From an uncultured Ruminococcus sp. (GTDB lineage Bacteria; Bacillota_A; Clostridia; RUG12999): DNA of 8,749 nt. The first letter of the stretch is position 1. Each line of letters starts with the position of its first letter. The stretch is from contig CACZTG010000268.1 of NCBI GenBank assembly GCA_902783995.1, positions 1-8,749 of the forward strand. Direction: 5' to 3'. Below the pieces are notes generated by a model, which saw only the letters and a list, made by a program, of their open reading frames with translations, ran no database searches and was not told where the DNA came from. Of the stretch, positions 1 through 6,191 are shown in pieces. Both the position numbers and the translations under genes were made by a program.

Positions 1-642
1 ATAGTTTAGAATTGCTTCCTCGTTTTCTGTTACAATCAGCAGCATTTTTTCGGAATTAAGCCACTGTATTACCTTATCAACAATTATCGAATGAGCAAGA
101 ACACCTATAACAGATATAAAACAAGTTTTAAGCCCAAACAGCCATGCGGCGCAAAGCGCTATAATCAAATTAAACACCATTAACGCATTGCCTACCGTAT
201 AATGCGTCTTTTTATCTACAATAAGCGCAAAAATTTCAATACCGCCCGTACTTCCGCCTGCGTTTATTACAATTCCGGCTCCCACGCCGCAAAGTATTAC
301 CGATAAAATAAGCTCTGTAAGAGTTTCATCGGTAAGTGGAACGTCTAATTTTACAGTTTGCTCCAACAGAACAATAACAGCCGAATAAACTATTGAGCAG
401 TAAACTGTTTTCCAGCTGAAGCTTTTGCCTAAAAATATCCATCCGGCAATAATACAAATTGTGTTGATTATCGTAACAAACCAACCTTTTGTTATGCTTT
501 CAAAAAGCTTTGACAGTATTATGGCAAGACCTGACGCACCGCCCACAACAAAATTGTTCGGCATTCTGAAAAAGTATATCCCCGCCGCAAACATTACTGA
601 GCCAAAGGTTAATAATATTATTTGTGTGTGTTTTCTGCTCAT
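1..642 (-). CDS. YitT family membrane protein, C-terminus cut by window edge
   Basis: The first 214 residues of an integral membrane protein are visible; the frame is open through base 1, so the C-terminus lies outside the window. Hydrophobic segments fall at about residues 8-25, 54-72, 80-94, 111-127 and 152-170, with another from about 174 to 188. The motif PNNFVVGGASGLAIIL (residues 28-43) and a second glycine-rich segment, INAGGSTGGIEIFALIVDKK (126-145), match the paired repeats of the YitT/DUF161 family. The sequence after residue 188 (VDKVIQWLNSEKMLLIVTEN) looks like the start of the soluble DUF2179 domain that usually ends these roughly 280-290 residue proteins. The ATG is preceded by AAAGGTGAG at 653-645. 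Transport substrate is unknown for the family. It follows the GH20 gene by 39 bp in the same direction, so it may be read through from the sugar operon, but its function need not be linked to it. Confidence 0.88.
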   Translation of the reverse strand, partial: MSRKHTQIILLTFGSVMFAAGIYFFRMPNNFVVGGASGLAIILSKLFESITKGWFVTIINTICIIAGWIFLGKSFSWKTVYCSIVYSAVIVLLEQTVKLDVPLTDETLTELILSVILCGVGAGIVINAGGSTGGIEIFALIVDKKTHYTVGNALMVFNLIIALCAAWLFGLKTCFISVIGVLAHSIIVDKVIQWLNSEKMLLIVTENEEAILNY

Positions 643-671
643 GTCTCACCTTTTATATTTTTAATATACAA

Positions 672-694
672 CCTGTTTAATCTAAACAAACAGG
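672..694 (-). other. Inverted repeat between GH20 gene and yitT-like gene
   Basis: CCTGTTT (672-678) and AAACAGG (688-694) form a perfect 7-bp inverted repeat with a 9-nt loop. The loop contains the TAG stop of the GH20 gene. Read on the minus strand, the stem is followed by TTGTATATT, which is T-rich but not a true T-run, and only three of seven stem pairs are G-C. It could be a weak terminator or a processing/attenuation hairpin that lowers readthrough into the yitT-like gene. An operator is also possible. No convincing -35/-10 pair was seen in the 39-bp gap (643-681). Confidence 0.25.
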
Positions 695-2538
695 CTGTCG
701 TATTTTGTTGTTTCAAGAAGCATTCCTTCCGAGCTTTCTCCGCCATACCATAAAAGCTCTTCATCAAGCTCTTCAATGCTAGGAATTATGTTATTGCAAT
801 ATTCGGTGATTCTCCTTTGTGCTGTCCTCAGTCTTAAAAGAGCACCGCCAATTCTTATTTCAAATCTGTCAAAACCAAACGGTTTATTTGTTTCATGCCA
901 CAGCTTATATAAAATATTGTGATATTTTTCATAATCCGAATAAAGCTCATCAAGCACCTTAACATATTCGAGAAGAAGCTTCTTATCACCTTTTCCGTAA
1001 GCGTTTCTGATATTTATACCGATGTCGCATTTTTTTATCAATAATTCCACCAGAGTTTTATAATACTCAAACAAGGTTTCCATTCCGTCTTGTATTTTAA
1101 GCGAATTTATTTCTTTCAATTTTTCGGTATATATTGATTTCAGGTCGTAGCAGGCATTATTCTTATCAAACAGCCCGCAAAGAACATCCTGAAACAAAAC
1201 TTGCTTTGAAACTCCGAGTGCATCGCGTTTTTTTGCATCAATGCTGTCGAGGTCAAGCGCATAAAAAGCCTCCGCATCATATCCTGTGCATAATTTAAAA
1301 TTACTGTTAAGAATGTCCATATTAACGCTTTTGTTATAATTATATTCGGCAAACAGCTGTATGCCGGGTAAAAGTGAGTTAAAATTAACCTCGCCGCCGT
1401 CATCGTGCCATATCGTAACAAAAATATTCTCTATACTTTCCTCACTGCAAGCGGAAAGAGCCGGAAAAGTTGTTTCAAATGTTTTTGAATATAACGGTCC
1501 GAGACCTCTGGGTGCCCACGCGCAGCCCGCAAAAATAATTTTATCACTAAGCATTTTATGTTTTCTTAACATAGTCTTATAAAAGCTTTTATCTTCGTGA
1601 TAATAATCCCAATATACTAGCGACATACTATTCGGTATCTTCTCCGGAACCCATTCCGGAATTTTTGTGTTAAGGTCATAATAATCCCGTTTCGCGGAGC
1701 CGATTTTGAAAAACATATCACTCCACATCATAGGTTTAAACCCGTATTTTCCGGTAATATCAAGAACCCTTGCTATATGTCTTGTCATAATTTCAAATCT
1801 GTCGCAGTAGCCGTGTTTGTTAAGATATTCGCCAAGACCCACACCTTCCGCCTCGTCCATTCCGATATGAATTTTGTCGGTATCACATATATCTCGCCAA
1901 AATTTAATCATACTTTCAATAAAAACGTATGACTTTTCCTCATCAATAAGCAAAATGTCGCTTGCATCTTTCATATCTGCGGCATATTCCCATCGAAGCG
2001 TTTTTTCAAGGTGTCCAAGCGTCTGAATGCAAGGAATAAGCTCAATACCAAGAAGCTTTGCGGTATATGAAATTTCTTTTAATTCGGCTTTTGTATATCT
2101 TCCGCGCATATATCCAAAATATGGATATTCGCTAAGCTCATAAACATCTTCGGTATAAAGCATTAACGTATTCATACCCATTGATGCCATACGCGCAATA
2201 AGGCTTTTTAACGTTTCTTTTTTAGGCACGGCTCTTCTTGAACAATCAAGCATTAAGCCGCACATTTTAAGCATGCCTTTTTCCGATATATCAATGCGGT
2301 TTTCTCCTTGCTCAAGCAAGCCCACAAGCATTGCCACCGCGCGGAAAAAATCATTCTTTTTTCCATATTTGAGCGTGTAGTGATTATTATCGCCTTTTAC
2401 CGAGTAACCCTCACCGCTTTTCTCAACATCAACGCATATGCCGCTGTCCGAAATATCAAAGCCCCTGACAACCGATACTATTTTTAAGCCTTCAATGATT
2501 TCTTCAGCATTGTTACCGCAAATTTTAATATTTACCAA
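682..2538 (-). CDS. GH20 beta-N-acetylhexosaminidase, GcnA-like, cytoplasmic
   Basis: This 618-residue enzyme should release terminal beta-linked GlcNAc (or GalNAc) from oligosaccharides in the cytoplasm. An N-terminal alpha/beta domain (about 1-88) precedes the TIM barrel (about 90-400), and a mostly helical C-terminal region follows. The GH20 acid pair is seen in IHIGMDEAEGVG: D228 polarises the substrate acetamido group and E229 is the acid/base. Further GH20-like features are LMLYTEDVYE (125-134), CIQTLGHL (170-177), MWSDMFFK (271-278), LVYWDYY (307-313) and TIWHDDGGE (375-383). From memory, the protein resembles streptococcal GcnA (about 627 residues) along its whole length, including the N-terminus. 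No signal peptide is present. The start is TTG, chosen because GGAGGG lies 7 nt upstream and the resulting N-terminus fits GcnA. It follows nagA by 38 bp, fitting supply of GlcNAc to NagA/NagB after phosphorylation. Confidence 0.93.
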   Translation of the reverse strand: MVNIKICGNNAEEIIEGLKIVSVVRGFDISDSGICVDVEKSGEGYSVKGDNNHYTLKYGKKNDFFRAVAMLVGLLEQGENRIDISEKGMLKMCGLMLDCSRRAVPKKETLKSLIARMASMGMNTLMLYTEDVYELSEYPYFGYMRGRYTKAELKEISYTAKLLGIELIPCIQTLGHLEKTLRWEYAADMKDASDILLIDEEKSYVFIESMIKFWRDICDTDKIHIGMDEAEGVGLGEYLNKHGYCDRFEIMTRHIARVLDITGKYGFKPMMWSDMFFKIGSAKRDYYDLNTKIPEWVPEKIPNSMSLVYWDYYHEDKSFYKTMLRKHKMLSDKIIFAGCAWAPRGLGPLYSKTFETTFPALSACSEESIENIFVTIWHDDGGEVNFNSLLPGIQLFAEYNYNKSVNMDILNSNFKLCTGYDAEAFYALDLDSIDAKKRDALGVSKQVLFQDVLCGLFDKNNACYDLKSIYTEKLKEINSLKIQDGMETLFEYYKTLVELLIKKCDIGINIRNAYGKGDKKLLLEYVKVLDELYSDYEKYHNILYKLWHETNKPFGFDRFEIRIGGALLRLRTAQRRITEYCNNIIPSIEELDEELLWYGGESSEGMLLETTKYDSLFV

Positions 2539-2545
2539 TGTTTAT

Positions 2546-2551
2546 CCCTCC
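2546..2551 (-). promoter_or_regulatory. Ribosome binding site for the TTG-started GH20 gene
   Basis: GGAGGG on the minus strand lies 7 nt before the TTG at 2538-2536. No in-frame ATG is available nearby; the next in-frame Met (residue 90) would delete the whole N-terminal domain. This site therefore decides the TTG start. Confidence 0.8.
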
Positions 2552-2576
2552 AAATACAAGCTGATTTTTACTGTTT

Positions 2577-3740
2577 TCACTTTACTGTATTTCCTTTTAG
2601 TATGACTTTCTCGATTTCAAATTTTTTATTGAAAATAACAATATCGGCTTTAAACGAGTTCGCTATTTTACCTATATTATCAACGCCCAAAATTTTCGCA
2701 GACGTTTCCGTAAGCATTTTTATCGTATCGGTAAGCTTAAGCCCATAATGATTTACTCCCCTTTCGAGCAGCATACTGCAGGTTGCGATACTTCCCGCAA
2801 AGGAGGAGCGGTCCGGAAGCTTTGCTACGCCGTCCTCGATAATAACTCTGTTTTCGGGGCATATTTCACCGAGGTAGCTTTCTTTTACATCTGTGCCTGC
2901 GGGTCTTAATGCATCCGTAACGAGAGCGACTTTATCTGTGCCCTTTATTTTAACCGCAAGCTTTAAAGCGTCAACGGCGGCGTGCTTGCCGTCTGCAATC
3001 AGTTCAACCGTTACATTATCGTCAAGGTATGCCGCTTCAATTACTCCCGCTTTTACCTCTTGATTTATTTTTCTTACACTCGGCGTTGCGCTGTACAAAT
3101 GAGTTACATGCGAAAAACCGTTTTTGAAAGCTTTAAGCGCGATATCGCTTGTTGCGTCGCTGTGACCGAGCGACAGCTTTACACCGTTTTCAAGCATTCT
3201 TTTCGAAAAGTAATCCATATTGTCAAGCTCGGGCGCTGCGGTTATTCTCGTTATTATACCTTTTCCTTCCGAAACCAGAAGCTCCGTTTCTTCGACCGAA
3301 GGGCTGTGAAGAAGGTGCTCTTTATGCGCGCCCTTTTGGTTTTTTGAAATAAAAGGTCCTTCAAGGTGTATTCCGTAAAAATTCGGGCATAACTTTCTAC
3401 ATTCTTCAAATGTATGGATAAGCTTTATGATATTTTTAATTTCGGATGATACAGCCGTAGGTACGGCTGTTGTAGTGCCGCTTAAAAGGTGCGTTTTTGA
3501 AATGCCCAAAAAGGCTTCCTCGGTGCAATCCATAAAATCATATCCGCCGCCTCCGTGAAGGTGCAAATCTATAAAGCCGGGAGAAACATACATTCCTTCC
3601 GCGTCCAAAACCTTACAATTTCCGGGAAGACCGCCTCTGAAATCGGAATCAATAATAATATCATCTTTTATAAGAATATCTTTTTTACAAACGGCTTCAC
3701 CTGTAACGACGTTACCATTTTTTATAAGCAAATAACTCAT
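2577..3740 (-). CDS. nagA: N-acetylglucosamine-6-phosphate deacetylase
   Basis: NagA hydrolyses GlcNAc-6-phosphate to glucosamine-6-phosphate and acetate in the cytoplasm. The 387-residue length is normal. An N-terminal beta-sandwich strand set (about 1-52) leads into the amidohydrolase barrel with DLHLHG (H60, H62), HLEGPF (E127, a metal ligand), GHSDA (H193), THLYSA (H214), DGKH (H253) and VTDALRPAG (D276, the catalytic aspartate). The C-terminus returns to the beta domain (NSFKADIVIFNK). All expected metal and catalytic residues are present. THLYSATP replaces the commoner THLFNAMP, a variant I recall from clostridial homologues. The ATG overlaps the nagB stop codon by four bases (ATGA), and AAGGGTG lies 8 nt upstream inside nagB, so translational coupling with nagB is likely. 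Confidence 0.96.
   Translation of the reverse strand: MSYLLIKNGNVVTGEAVCKKDILIKDDIIIDSDFRGGLPGNCKVLDAEGMYVSPGFIDLHLHGGGGYDFMDCTEEAFLGISKTHLLSGTTTAVPTAVSSEIKNIIKLIHTFEECRKLCPNFYGIHLEGPFISKNQKGAHKEHLLHSPSVEETELLVSEGKGIITRITAAPELDNMDYFSKRMLENGVKLSLGHSDATSDIALKAFKNGFSHVTHLYSATPSVRKINQEVKAGVIEAAYLDDNVTVELIADGKHAAVDALKLAVKIKGTDKVALVTDALRPAGTDVKESYLGEICPENRVIIEDGVAKLPDRSSFAGSIATCSMLLERGVNHYGLKLTDTIKMLTETSAKILGVDNIGKIANSFKADIVIFNKKFEIEKVILKGNTVK
3451..3470. repeat. Perfect 9-bp inverted repeat inside nagA
   Basis: Arms ACAGCCGTA (3451-3459) and TACGGCTGT (3462-3470) are exact reverse complements, separated by GG. On the coding strand this stretch specifies TAVPTAV, a small peptide repeat. The position matches the GTT-x-x-x-PT segment conserved in NagA proteins, so the symmetry may be a codon-choice accident rather than a regulatory site. 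Confidence 0.45.
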
Positions 3741-4588
3741 TTGTTATACACCCTTATTTCGGGAATCGGGCTTTCAAGCGCAACCGACGCGGCATAAAGC
3801 ATAGCGTCGGGATGATTTTGGAAAAGCGAGCAGGGCACTTTTGCCGTAATTTCGCCGTGTAAAACCTTTCTTAGCGCTCCCGCGTTCCAGTCACGCGGCA
3901 TACACATTCTGACCTTTTTTGCCATAAACATTTCCTTCATTCCGACGGTTATGCAATACTTCGGTATAGCATCAACATCGCCGCCGCAGTTCATAAAGCA
4001 GTTTATTGTTCTTGTTTCTCTCGAAACCTTAAGAACCCTTGTCGGACGGTTTAAAAATTCCTCGTTAGTGCAGCTTTCGTCTTCTTCGGGCGGTTCGTTG
4101 AATGCGTAATGTCCGTTAATTCCGACTCCGCCGAATACCATATCGAGCTTGCCGTATTTTTCTATAACCTGCATCGGTATTGCGGGGTGATGCGGGTCGG
4201 GGAAATATCTGTTCTCGGGCAGTACGTTAAGCTCGTCGTCGATCTGACTGTAGAAAATCCTGTTCATACCGCCTCTGAACGATAAGGGGCTGTTAATATC
4301 TATATACTCTTTATCGTCTGTAAGATACTCGTCCATATTTATAAAAACACAGTTTTTTAAAGATATTCTGTACTTGTTTACAAGATATACAAGTCTTGCG
4401 TAAGGACCGAGAGGACCGTAAGGCACTACCATAACGGTAGGCTCTCCCTTTCGGTTATTTTCTTCAATAACCTCAAGAACCTCGATTGCTACCTTCCAGT
4501 ACATATCGACCTCTGCCTCGCAAACGTTGAGCTTAATGTTTGAGCCTTTGCCAAGCTCTGATTTTGGAATCAAATTTACATCTTTCAT
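3737..4588 (-). CDS. nagB: Divergent glucosamine-6-phosphate deaminase/isomerase (NagB family)
   Basis: The expected reaction is deamination and isomerisation of glucosamine-6-phosphate to fructose-6-phosphate plus ammonia, linking amino sugars to glycolysis. With the ATG start the protein has 283 residues, slightly longer than typical NagB (about 240-270). Catalytic-core motifs are present: INMDEY (D86, E87), GGVGINGHYAFNEP (N158, H160, E165; Asn instead of Asp also occurs in Bacillus NagB) and SRETR, aligning with Arg172 of E. coli NagB. Unusual points: the loop normally reading TGGTP or TGSTP is VPYGPLGP, and the position of E. coli Lys208 appears to be Asn in RDWNAGALR. Both normally contact substrate phosphate, so the exact substrate is less certain than the fold. 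A TTG at 4624 would add 12 residues; the ATG is preferred because AAGGAAAGG lies upstream. It sits 50 bp after the esterase gene and overlaps nagA by 4 bp. Confidence 0.85.
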   Translation of the reverse strand: MKDVNLIPKSELGKGSNIKLNVCEAEVDMYWKVAIEVLEVIEENNRKGEPTVMVVPYGPLGPYARLVYLVNKYRISLKNCVFINMDEYLTDDKEYIDINSPLSFRGGMNRIFYSQIDDELNVLPENRYFPDPHHPAIPMQVIEKYGKLDMVFGGVGINGHYAFNEPPEEDESCTNEEFLNRPTRVLKVSRETRTINCFMNCGGDVDAIPKYCITVGMKEMFMAKKVRMCMPRDWNAGALRKVLHGEITAKVPCSLFQNHPDAMLYAASVALESPIPEIRVYNK

Positions 4589-4599
4589 TTTTTGGTTTT

Positions 4600-4608
4600 C
4601 CTTTCCTT
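4600..4608 (-). promoter_or_regulatory. Ribosome binding site supporting the ATG start of the nagB-like gene
   Basis: AAGGAAAGG on the minus strand ends 11 nt before the ATG at 4588. The spacing is at the long end of normal. The in-frame TTG at 4624 has only a weak GAGAG upstream, overlapping the stop of the preceding gene, so the ATG start is favoured. Confidence 0.55.
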
Positions 4609-4638
4609 GTATTGTTAATTTCAAAAAACTTTATACTC

Positions 4639-6147
4639 TCAAATATTTTTTTCTGTTGTAAACGGAGCAAGCGGCAGTCCCGATTTATTAAAATATGTTC
4701 CATGTTCAAAATAGGAATCATAACAATACCGTACATTTTTCGGTTCTTTTATATCATCGTTCCAAACAACAAGCCGTCCGTTTTTATACTCCGACTTTGC
4801 AGCTACAAAAATGCCGTCAATTCCGCAAATTTTCATATTTTCATCTTCGCAGCCGAAAAAGCCTTCAGCATTGTTAAGGCTTATGTATATCTTGCCGTCC
4901 TTTATTTCAAAATCCTTATATGATGCACATTCGCAATAATTTTTAATCCCGTATGTATAATTTAAAATCTGATTTGAAAGCTGTTTTGCAACCTCCATTT
5001 TGCGGTGCGGATGAATATCATAATAATCTCCCACATCGCGGGTTGATGTGATATAAGTTTTTTCGGTAATCCTTGCCGCACGCCACTGCTCCATTCGGAA
5101 ACGCGCGGGAACAGTTCCGTCCGGATACCGATGAGGTGCAATTTCCACTGTATAAAACGGTATGCCTTTATCGAAAAAAGCCTCACGCCAATACTCTGCC
5201 ATTAGCTTGAATTTGTCGGCATAATTTCTGTCAAAGCGGCTTGACTCGCCCTGATACCATAAAACTCCGCAAACAGACATAGGCTCAAGCTGCTGCTCTA
5301 TAAATACACGATAAAAAACAGACGGAGCCTTGAGACTGTATTTGCATAGCGGAAGTTCAACCTTTGACCTTGGAATTACATATTCCCTTTTTATTGTTGC
5401 CGCTTCCGGGGGCAAAGCTCTGAAATATTTCTCCGCCGCTTTTTCATAGCCCTTCATGTTTTCGGTATTTTCATTTAATATAAGGTCATATTTTTCCTCT
5501 GCTTCTTCGTCCGAAACCTTACTACTGTTAAATATGTCAAGATACTCTTTAAATTCCTCCGTTTCAAATGCTTTTTCTGGTACAAAAGAATCAATCGTTG
5601 TACACCCTCTGTTTATACTTATTACTCCTATCGGAATATTTGTTTCTTTATTTATGAATTTTGCCGTATAATAGCCTATTGCCGAAAAATAAAGCGCGCT
5701 TTCCTCATCACATATCTGCCACGCCTTTTGTTCATTCAGTGCCCATCCAAACGCCCACGAAGGCTTTGTTTTTGTCGGATGAGTCTCTCTTTTGCAGGTA
5801 TAAAACCTTATTTTGTCATTATAGCAATTTTTACCTTCCTCTATTCCGCGAAGGTCGCACATAAGTGGCATTTCCATATTTGACTGACCTGCCGCCAGCC
5901 ATACATCGCCAATCAAAATATCTTTAAGTACAACTGTTTTACCGGCAGCTGAAATTTGCAGTACAAAAGGTCCGCCCTCTTTATGAGGCGAAAGTTCGGC
6001 AATCCATTTTCCGTCCTTTAACTTTGCATTTACACTTTCATTGTCAAAGGTTACGGTAACAGCTTCATCTCCCCTTCCGAAAACTCTTATCGGTTTATTT
6101 CTTTGTAACACCATTCTGTCGGTAAAAACTTTTGCAAGTTCAAACAT
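4639..6147 (-). CDS. Sialate O-acetylesterase-like SGNH hydrolase, cytoplasmic
   Basis: This 502-residue protein is predicted to remove O-acetyl groups from sugars. A short beta domain (about 1-75) precedes the SGNH hydrolase domain (about 78-395), followed by a beta-rich tail. The nucleophile motif is GDVWLAAGQSNMEMPL with S89; WYQGESS (W297-S303) and DIHPH (D377, H379) supply the other conserved blocks and the likely catalytic Asp/His. These are hallmarks of the SASA family, which includes sialate O-acetylesterases and also acetyl-xylan-type esterases, so the acetylated sugar cannot be named. No signal peptide is visible, implying action on imported oligosaccharides. AAAGGTGA lies 6 nt before the ATG. 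The gene sits 44 bp after the GH10-like gene and before the nagB-like gene. No sialic acid lyase, epimerase or kinase gene is visible in the window, which weakens a pure sialic acid role. Confidence 0.88.
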   Translation of the reverse strand: MFELAKVFTDRMVLQRNKPIRVFGRGDEAVTVTFDNESVNAKLKDGKWIAELSPHKEGGPFVLQISAAGKTVVLKDILIGDVWLAAGQSNMEMPLMCDLRGIEEGKNCYNDKIRFYTCKRETHPTKTKPSWAFGWALNEQKAWQICDEESALYFSAIGYYTAKFINKETNIPIGVISINRGCTTIDSFVPEKAFETEEFKEYLDIFNSSKVSDEEAEEKYDLILNENTENMKGYEKAAEKYFRALPPEAATIKREYVIPRSKVELPLCKYSLKAPSVFYRVFIEQQLEPMSVCGVLWYQGESSRFDRNYADKFKLMAEYWREAFFDKGIPFYTVEIAPHRYPDGTVPARFRMEQWRAARITEKTYITSTRDVGDYYDIHPHRKMEVAKQLSNQILNYTYGIKNYCECASYKDFEIKDGKIYISLNNAEGFFGCEDENMKICGIDGIFVAAKSEYKNGRLVVWNDDIKEPKNVRYCYDSYFEHGTYFNKSGLPLAPFTTEKNI

Positions 6148-6191
6148 ACTAATTCACCTTTTAATTCACATTTGCCTTATATTTTTGTCCT

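Noticed and set aside
425..664. A 79-codon plus-strand open frame near the left end
   Set aside because: It is opposite the YitT-family reading frame on the minus strand, which has family motifs and a ribosome binding site.
643..681. Promoter for the yitT-like gene (TTGTTT or similar with TATATT)
   Set aside because: The -35 match is poor, the spacing is 15-16 bp, and AT-rich sequence gives such matches by chance.
2982..3347. A 121-codon plus-strand open frame inside nagA
   Set aside because: It is antisense to conserved NagA motifs (H193, H214, H253), and its composition is typical of a shadow frame.
4589..4638. Possible terminator between the esterase and nagB-like genes because of a TTTTTT run
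   Set aside because: There is no GC-rich stem before the run, and the following gene starts only 50 bp later with its own ribosome binding site.
4540..4923. A 127-codon plus-strand open frame over the nagB/esterase junction
   Set aside because: It lies opposite two genes with intact catalytic motifs and has no recognisable domain. Its hydrophobic look comes from AT-rich antisense sequence.
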